Shown here in pieces: positions 56,969-64,000 of a stretch of DNA of 64,000 bases. The DNA is from Amoebophrya sp. A120. Taxonomy: Eukaryota > Sar > Dinophyceae > Syndiniales > Amoebophryaceae. The position numbers and the translations under genes are program-made. The DNA lies in assembly GCA_905178155.1 (NCBI GenBank), contig CAJINV010000004.1, positions 1,364,881 to 1,428,880 of the forward strand. Reading direction: 5' to 3'. Every line of letters begins with the position of its first letter. Positions within the stretch are counted from its first letter, which is position 1. The notes under the pieces are model-generated. The model had not been told where the DNA came from. It saw only the letters and a list, made by a program, of their open reading frames with translations, and ran no database searches.

Positions 56969-59900
56969 ATGGAAGTCGCAAAGAAGCAACACCCCTCCGC
57001 GCCCTCCACACTAGTCTGCCGGTCCGCGGAATTGGAGTGCCACCGGTGCGGGGAGCACGTGGACCCGAAAATTGCGGTGACGTGCGAGAGATGCGGCGAC
57101 GTGTACCACCCCACGTGCTGCTTCCCGAGCCTCGTCAACTTCTCCGAGACGGACCTGAAGACGAAGTTGCCCCACTGGACCTGCGAGATCTGTCCCAACA
57201 CGCGGCGCAAATGCGACCTGTTTTGCCTGCACTGCACGAAGAAGATCCCCCAGGGCGCCCCGCTAAAGGAGCGGCAGTGCGCGGAGTGCAAGGGGAACTT
57301 CCACCCGGCCTGTCTGGACCCATACAAGCACTGCAAGAAGTGCCAGTTCAAGATATTACAATGAAAACTGCCCCCAACGACCCAGAACTTGGAAGAATTT
57401 GTATTGCGAACCTTTCATTCCATGGAAGCATAAGCATTTCCCCCCTTCTTGCAGCTACCAGTATCAAAAATTTTCGATGCTGGATAGCTAAAATTTGTGT
57501 TGCTAAAGAGCTCGACGACAGCCGAACGTGTTATGCAGAGGGTTCCTTCCGCCTCCGCGAGCCGAGCGCGCCTATAGTCCTGTCACGCATAGACAAAGAG
57601 TTTCGCATTTGAAAACCTTATGCATCCGAAACTATTTCATTTTCAACTTCCGGAGAGGGGGCACTGTTCATCGTAATACAAGAAGACCAAGGTGCTGCGG
57701 CTTTGGTGCGTGGAGTTTGCCAAGCGCAATGGCAGCAACCGCTACCAGATGTACGTGCACGGCATTCTGAGCAAGACCGGCGGCCGGATCATCACGCGCG
57801 GGATCGTCAGTTGCCAGTTCAAGAAGAACCAGCCCAAGACCCCGAAAGACGCGTGGCACGTGCGCGACAGTAAGAATTTATTTTTCCCGTGAGAATGGTG
57901 CGATAATCCATTATGTCGAAGTCATAATTTTGATTCATTAGCCATGGCGTCATCGTGTTAGGGATCATACATTCAACAGCGTTTCGTTTTGCAGGGCACT
58001 GACGACTACATGCGATTTTGGTCAAACGATGCGCTTCATGCAATATCAAATTCTTATTCTTCCTTACCCTAATTTGCATGTATGAGAATCTTCGCAACTT
58101 CTACGCCTGTCTGCAGGTGAAAACCAGTGGTACATCCTGGACATGTGTTTTCCGGAGCTGGTGACGCACCACCGACTGCACCCGCGGCTGGCGGACAGGC
58201 TGAAGCAGGGTGGCAAGATGGAGGTATCCAAGAAAAAACTGTTACAGTTTTTACACATATTTGTTGTAAACAACTTCCGCATCACAAACTTGCTTGGCAT
58301 GACCGACAAAACTTGATGTAATGGAGAGATGATAAGGGAAAACACGTATCATGAAACTTCGCTCCTGTGCATAAGTATTTATCCCGCATGACAGAGCAAG
58401 TCTCTGTTGCTTGATCTGCAGCGCAGTGTTTATACTGTAACACTATTTTCTTGCGATAGGAGGAGTACTTCAAGCAGTGGTGGCGGGTGAACCCGAACGA
58501 CCCGGACTACTCCGTTGTCCCCCCCGTGAAGCCGCGGCCCTGGGTGGATCGGCGGCGGCAGTCGGTGTCCCTGTTCAAGGGTCAGGCGTCGTTTGAGGAC
58601 GTTTCGTTCGCGCAGCAGGTCTGGACCTCGTTCGCCTCCCACAAACTCTTTCCCTACGAATGCACGGGTAGTGACCACCTGATCACCGGCGCTGCTGGTT
58701 CATTTGCACCAGGGATTTTCTGCCCGGACAAAAGCTTTTTCGCCGAGAAAAACGTGCAGCCCGGAGCACAAAGCACGGCTGCTTCATCTGCGCCGGTGCA
58801 GAAGCAAAACCAAGCATCTTCTTCTTCGCAGGCACCAGTTCTCCGCCAGTACTGTTTGTTCAGTGCGGGAATCGAGTTGGGGTCGCGCTTCAAGGTGCAG
58901 TGGAACAATCAGGAGAAGGTGTTGCTGGAAATCACGAGTCTCAACCGGGAACGGAAACTTGGGAAGAGTGTCCGGTTTTGGTACAGGACCAATAGAAGTC
59001 CTGCACCATCAGCATCCTCCTCCTCCTCGACCCAAATGACCAGCATTCTCTCGGCCGCCCTGGCGGACGACAGTGAGACGGAAAGAAGTACTAGATGCGC
59101 TGACTGTACTAGTTCCAGCTGCTCTAGCTCTGAAGCAGGAGAAGGAGCTGCTTGCGGATCGTCGTCGATCTCACCTCTAATTTCCGGGAAACTGTGGAAC
59201 AGTGTGGACGAATTCATTGTGAAAGGAGCGGGAGCTGCTGCACAAACTGCGAGCTCGGAGGAAGCCACCAGTGCGCGCTTCGTTTTGAACTCGGCACTAT
59301 GGGTGAAGGTATTGCAGATCAAAACGGAGCAGATGACTTCTTCATCCACCTCGTCCGGAAAAATCCAAATCAACAGCAGTAGTAGCTCGAATAAACTTTA
59401 CCCTGCTCCGTCCCGCGACGTTCTTTTCCCCCTCAACCTGGACACGTGGACGATGCTGAGCAACCAGCGGAGGATAAAGATGCTGGACCAGACCAAGCGG
59501 ACGTTCGTGTGGACGAAGGAGCTGGACGAGTTGTTGTTGAAGCTGACCCTTCCGGAATTGGTGGTGAAGCCGAGTTTCTCCTGGAAGCAGGTTTGCAACG
59601 AGGTGCTGCAGCGGGAGAGCGAGGCGATGGAGGAAAAAGCCGGGGTATCAAATGCAAAAGTGTCTGGGTCTGGAAGAATGCCAGATTTGTCATGCAGGTT
59701 TTCCATGGCCCACGCACGCGGTCTGCAATGCAGCACCTAGCATGACAAATTCTGTGAGATCTCTATCATGCCTATCCTGCACGAGAAATTCCCTCTCAAC
59801 TTGGTAAAAAAGGACGGCTGTTGGTAATCATGCAACACAGATTTTTTGCATGATTCAGATTTAGCATGACAAGTTGCAACCTTCCAGACCCAGACCACAC

Positions 59901-62188
59901 ATTTGCATTTGATACGGGGACACCGACTTCGATTTCACCGCGACCGCGTTGCTGGAGGAGGCGGAGGTGATCCATCGCCAGAGCGAGCTGATGAAGGCGC
60001 TGGACCAGCAGAGAAACCGGAACACCAAGGAGCAGTTGCAGCAGCAGCAGAAAAACTCGAAGCGCAAGCAGGAAGAGGAGATCATGTCGCTGGAGGCGCG
60101 GAAGGTCGAGAAGATGGGGGACTGCGTGGCGAAGCAGCGGAAAGTGGAGTTGCTGATGCGCCAGGACCAGAGGAGCCGGAAACGGTTCTTCGACCCGTTT
60201 AAAACCATCCTGGAAGACAAGGAGTTGTCGAACGGCAGCAGCTCCGTTTTCATCCCGAAAACCGACGGAGTGGCGTTCGGGAAGAGAAACCGAAGTAAAA
60301 TGATACAAGCAGCAAATCATGCAGCTGGAGGTAGTGCTAGCAGCAGTAGTGGTAGTAATTATGGGGCGATGACAAGGAATCTTCAGGAAGTAGATGGCAG
60401 CAACAGTGCGAATTCTTTCCACACCGCCAACAGTTTTTCTTGCGGGGGTGGTCCTCGTGGGCATCATCTTCTACATGGTGCGGGGGCCCACCACGACAAC
60501 AACCATGGGTCCGCTAGTAGTTCCTCCAGTAGTAGATATCGTCAGGAAAAATCCCCCCTCCCCATATCGAAAAGGTATCTTTCCGAAAATTTGTGTTGCT
60601 GATTTGAGTTCACAAATCACATTTGTCTTGCAAGAAGACAAGGGCAGAAGCTTCCGCCCCATTGTGGAAGCGATTTGTCATGCTGCTGGGCCTAAACGTC
60701 AGCCGTTTGCAATGCTGAGCAACTAGACCCATACGCCCCTACCTAGCCCGGGGATCTGGCCGCAATGCCTTCCTGCAATACAAATCTGACTTGTGTACGC
60801 AAATCCAGCATCACAGATTTCCTTTTCGATATGGGGTGGGGGCTTTTTTCACTTTGATAATAGAGGCGGAATGAACACGGTGCCCGCTAGTAGTTCCAGT
60901 GTAAACCCAACGCCAACGCTGGCGCCGCAAGAGGATGTCGTCATGGAGGACGTGGAGGGAGAGGATGTACGACGTCCTATCGAGGCAAAAAGAAACGGCG
61001 AGGGCGACGATGATCTTCACGAAAGAAGAGGACTACAAGCAGCGGACGGCGACAAAGACGACGGAGTAGGACTACAACTAGACGATCTCGGACGGATACG
61101 TCTCAACAGTCGGGAACGCATCAACTCCCAAGGGGTGATTTCCACCTCCAGCATCTGTTACTTCGACGAGGAGACGAACCGGGAGGCGCCGGACAGTGGG
61201 GGAAAGCCAAGGAAATTGATCAGCAGCAGTTTGAAGAGTTTGAAGAGGAGCAGTCGGAAGAAGGAGGAGCTGCTGTTTCTTGCGAGGGAGAAAAATGACT
61301 CGCCTCCTTCGAAGGCGAAAGCAGACGGTTCGGATCGTGAAAACCACAATGATAAAGCCGCTCCCAGAACGCCGCCCTCCAAAAGGATAAGTGCCACCAG
61401 GCGAAAGAAGCAACAGGCACCGCATGATCCAGCGGGAAAAAACACCGCTCAGGAGGAAGAAGATCCGGAGATGCTGCGACTTATTCAAGCGGAGCTAGAC
61501 GGTCCGAGACCGGTCGAAACTCTGGCCAAGGAGTCAATGACCCCGCCCTTGGTGTCCGACGTGCTCGATAAGCAACTTGCCCGGTTCAACGAGTTCAACT
61601 TCCAGGAGGACACAGGGTCGGACTCGGAGACCTCGAACAAACAAAGCGACGAGGACCTCGGGTGGAACAGCCCCAACGCGGAGCGGCGGCACGAGATGAA
61701 TGCGAAGTGGAAGCACGATATCCAGGAAAAAAACACCCATCCCCATCCAATTTGTCATGCCAACCATGCATAAGCTCCCTTGTTTGCCATGCAAAAAATG
61801 GATGGGGATGGGTGTTTTTTCCTGGATACACGAGTACCTGAAGAACGAAGCCAAGAACAAGAAGGTGACGCTGAAGCGGGAGCGGCAGGAAAAGGCGGAG
61901 CGCGAGAGAAGGAAGGCGCGGCGGGAGGCCGAAATGAAGGATGTACCGGACGCGCGGGAGTACTACAAAAAGCTTGCCCGGGACCAGCGGAAGCGCCGGA
62001 AGCTGGAAAACCGACTACTCGACAACGATGGCGCAGATGAGCACCATCACATCACCGCGGCCGCCTTGGCGGCTGTTTCGGACGACGAGGACGAGGACGA
62101 AGCGGAAGAGGGGGGACAGGACGCAGATGATTTTGAGGACGTTATGAGAGTGGACATGTCGACGTCCCCCTTCTTCTTATTGATGTGA
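56969..62188 (+). CDS. Large PHD-finger nuclear protein
   Basis: The start at 56969 gives MEVAKKQHPSAPSTLVCRSA. Residues about 24-75 form a PHD-type zinc-binding pattern: CHRCGEHVDPKIAVTCERCG, DVYHPTCC, then WTCEIC. A second Cys-rich part follows: CDLFCLHCTKK, CAECKGNFHPACLDPYKHCK. PHD fingers commonly read histone H3 tails. After an introner-like element comes LRLWCVEFAKRNGSNRYQMY and VHGILSKTGGRIITRGIVSC, then GT-AG introns, then a long exon with YFKQWWRVNPNDPDYSVVPP, a Ser-rich stretch and TFVWTKELDELLLKLTLPEL. The C-terminal half is charged: a Gln-rich coiled coil (NTKEQLQQQQKNSKRKQEEE), Ser/Gly-rich spacers, several basic clusters (KRSSRKKEE, SATRRKKQQ, RQEKAERERRKARREAE) fit for nuclear import, and an acidic tail (DDEDEDEAEEGGQDADDFED). 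Four introner-like elements are removed in frame. A chromatin role is inferred. Confidence 0.85.
57354..57678. mobile_element. Introner-like element, family 3 variant, in the PHD gene
   Basis: Starts TATTACAATGAAAACTGCCC and ends GGCACTGTTCATCGTAATA, with CAAGA duplicated. Removal joins CKKCQFK to KTKVLRLWCV. Confidence 0.93.
59646..59914. mobile_element. Introner-like element, family 1, in the PHD gene
   Basis: Ends TATCAAATGCAAAAGTGTCT and the inverse, with CGGGG duplicated. Removal joins MEEKAG to DTDFDFTATALL. Confidence 0.96.
60537..60859. mobile_element. Introner-like element, family 3, in the PHD gene
   Basis: Starts TATCGTCAGGAAAAATCCCC and ends GGGCTTTTTTCACTTTGATA. The flanks GTAGA and ATAGA differ by one base. 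Orientation is opposite to the copy at 3891 on the genome. Removal joins a Ser run to RGGMNTVPAS. Confidence 0.92.
61719..61828. mobile_element. Introner-like element, family 8, 110 bp, in the PHD gene
   Basis: Starts TATCCAGGAAAAAAACACCC and ends GGGTGTTTTTTCCTGGATA, with arms of about 30 bp continuing through ATCCCCATCCA. CACGA is duplicated. Between the arms lie only about 50 bases, with TTTGTCATGCC and TTTGCCATGC. Removal joins NAKWKHE to YLKNEAKNKK. Confidence 0.95.
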
Positions 62189-63382
62189 TTGTGATCATGG
62201 TCATGCTCTTCTCAACTACATAAGGTCAGCTTGCGAAGTGGAGCTTTATTCGCATGGCAAATCCAAGCCAGCACTGCAGTGCAGTCTTTTCGGTAGTTGT
62301 CACGCAAATGCGGGCAAAGTGCCGTTATAGGATTTAGCATTTACCATGACAAATGGGAGGGGGAGCAGTAGTTGTACACTTTCATAGACGTCTTCGCCTT
62401 TCTCGACGGCACCGACGAAAATGGGCAGAAGTTGGAGGATTGGTAGAGCCGGAACGATATAAACAGGCACGACTTGTTGTTGCTGCTTCTTGAGAAAGGG
62501 TGCTCGAGCTAGGGAAGGAAGAAGAGGCTTTTAAGAATTCTGCTTCTTTGCCATTTTGCTTGAGAAAATATGTAATTTTCCGCGTCGTCGGTAGTTAAAG
62601 GCTTGCTTCCTTGTACCACTAGGGTGGTCGTGTAAGAATCTACTACCCCACCTGAGATGAAATAACTGGCGTTTACGTACTAAACCGCCTCATTGGGAGG
62701 AAGTACAACTAGAAGAAGCGTTTGATTGATCCAGATCCACGTATAATTAGACGATTAGATGAACATCAAGAATTTGCCACGTATTATTCATTGATACCAC
62801 AAGCGGATGAAGTTTGAAAATCGAATGCTTCGGTTGAAAACCGAGCTGTTTGGATTTTCCCGAAAAAATAACTTCTGTCATCTTCCACCAGAAAAACTTG
62901 AACTGCAAAACGTCGATGTCGTAGTAGTCGCAGTAGAGCACCTGTGTGTCTACTGCGCCTTCCACTGCTGCCCTCTGGTACTTAGATACCCTCTTCCTCG
63001 AACTGTTTTGACGAAAAGGAAAAAGAGAAATAAACTGACGCGCAAAAGGAGAGAACAAGAATATTGAAGCGGGATGAAGTACACGATGTCGTTTTTACGA
63101 GAGATTCAGATTTTTCATCACTTCGGGAGAGAAGGAACAAAAAACGAAGATTAGCTTCAGCATATTAGCCATGATAGCATCGCGGACTAGTTGTAATTGA
63201 GAGTCTGGAAGTTTTTCCCTGCACCGACATTGCAGTGGTAGAGCAACCTCGCTCTCGAAGAGAAATAAAGGGAGCTAGAGCTAGAAGTAAAAAAGCAGTC
63301 GTCAGAACAGAGCTCGCTTTATCAAAAGAACTACAACGCGGTAAGTAGTGGTTAGTCGTTCCCAATAGACAATAACGTCATC
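62189..63382. other. No supported gene
   Basis: 1.2 kb between the PHD gene and the last gene. A TTTACCATGACAAA word near 62340 resembles the inner motif of the introner-like elements, but no paired ends were found. Confidence 0.4.
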
Positions 63383-64000
63383 ATGTTTGTCGTCGCCGCC
63401 CTAGTTTTCCTGATCGCGGTTCTGTGCCTTCCCTTCCCCCTCGGTGCGAGCTCTTGGTTGGACACAAACTGGCTCGGGAATGAAAACGTCACGAACGTGC
63501 TGCTTTTCCACGGAATGCAGTTCATTCTGCTGGTGACTTTACTCACGAATCTCGTGCAGTTCCTGGTCTACACCAACAGCGCTAGAAGTAGGACGACGAG
63601 GATTTCTGGGGGCGATAGTGCTGCGAAACAAGAGGAGTTGAACAATTATTGTGGTAACGTTTTGATCCCCGCATCTCGTTCTTCGGACGAGACCGGGGTC
63701 AATGTTCCAACCACGACTTCTACGACGAAGCCTGGAGAGGTGAACTTCTTCCACCGCCCACCGCCAGCCGGTGGGGAAGACGCTGTTTTACTGTCTGTGA
63801 TGCAGGATGATCCACAGCACGACGGAACAAGCCGGTACTACGGGACGAATGGCATTTTCATGGCGTCCAACAATTCATCATCATCCCTGACGGCCTCGCT
63901 GTTGTCTTCCCGGAATTATCGAGTGGACGCAGATGAATCGGCACTTCATGCGAAAATAAACAGCACTTCTTCTTGTTCTAAACAATCCCAGTTCATCCTT
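63383..64000 (+). CDS. Membrane protein, 5' part only, cut by the window edge
   Basis: The ATG at 63383 opens a frame that stays open for 206 codons to the end of the window. The N-terminus MFVVAALVFLIAVLCLPFPL is a signal sequence or first membrane segment. A second hydrophobic stretch follows (VLLFHGMQFILLVTLLTNLV). After that the protein is polar and Ser/Thr/Asn-rich (NVPTTTSTTKPGEVNFFHRP, GIFMASNNSSSSLTASLLSS). Family unknown. The direction agrees with all genes from 26.8 kb onward. Confidence 0.7.
   Translation, partial: MFVVAALVFLIAVLCLPFPLGASSWLDTNWLGNENVTNVLLFHGMQFILLVTLLTNLVQFLVYTNSARSRTTRISGGDSAAKQEELNNYCGNVLIPASRSSDETGVNVPTTTSTTKPGEVNFFHRPPPAGGEDAVLLSVMQDDPQHDGTSRYYGTNGIFMASNNSSSSLTASLLSSRNYRVDADESALHAKINSTSSCSKQSQFIL

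Noticed and set aside
62807-63067. Small plus-strand Lys/Arg-rich frame
   Set aside because: Low complexity at its end, no motif, and no splice connection to either neighbour.

Overview
The window looks like nuclear DNA of a protist, most likely a dinoflagellate-lineage alveolate of the syndinean parasite type (Amoebophrya-like). The reason is the introns. Beside ordinary GT-AG introns, eight genes carry 31 inserted sequences of 110-320 bp that begin TAT (or TAC), end ATA, have long terminal inverted repeats and are flanked by 5-bp direct repeats. Removing the insert plus one copy of the 5-bp repeat restores the reading frame in nearly every case I could follow. This is the behaviour of introner elements, which have been reported in Amoebophrya. 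The genus is an inference; the element structure is read directly from the sequence.

Layout. From 1.4 to 21.1 kb every gene reads on the minus strand: a PSTAIRE cyclin-dependent kinase, a weak ORF, a secreted beta-propeller-like protein, a small Cys-containing protein, a membrane protein, an F-box/TPR-like protein, and a gag-only element with 376-bp direct repeats. From 26.8 kb to the end every gene reads on the plus strand: an unknown 839-residue single-exon protein, translation initiation factor eIF3d, two multi-exon proteins of unknown function, two related MG-start genes in a tandem duplication, a CAX-type Ca2+/H+ antiporter, a large PHD-finger nuclear protein, and the start of a membrane protein cut by the window edge. 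The strand switch between 21.4 and 26.8 kb holds a dense block of foldbacks and hairpin arrays and no gene I can support.

The introner-like elements fall into at least eight terminal-repeat families. Members of one family lie in genes of opposite strand in the same genomic orientation, so splicing works from either direction. Unrelated families share the end signature, the 5-bp target duplication and a recurring inner motif (TTTGTCATGC and close variants). I infer one common mobilising machinery, not encoded in this window, and a splicing process guided by the paired ends rather than by GT-AG. The recognised genes (cell-cycle kinase, eIF3d, CAX, PHD protein) are housekeeping or regulatory and show no joint pathway. 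The common themes are strand-clustered gene order and intron gain by mobile elements.
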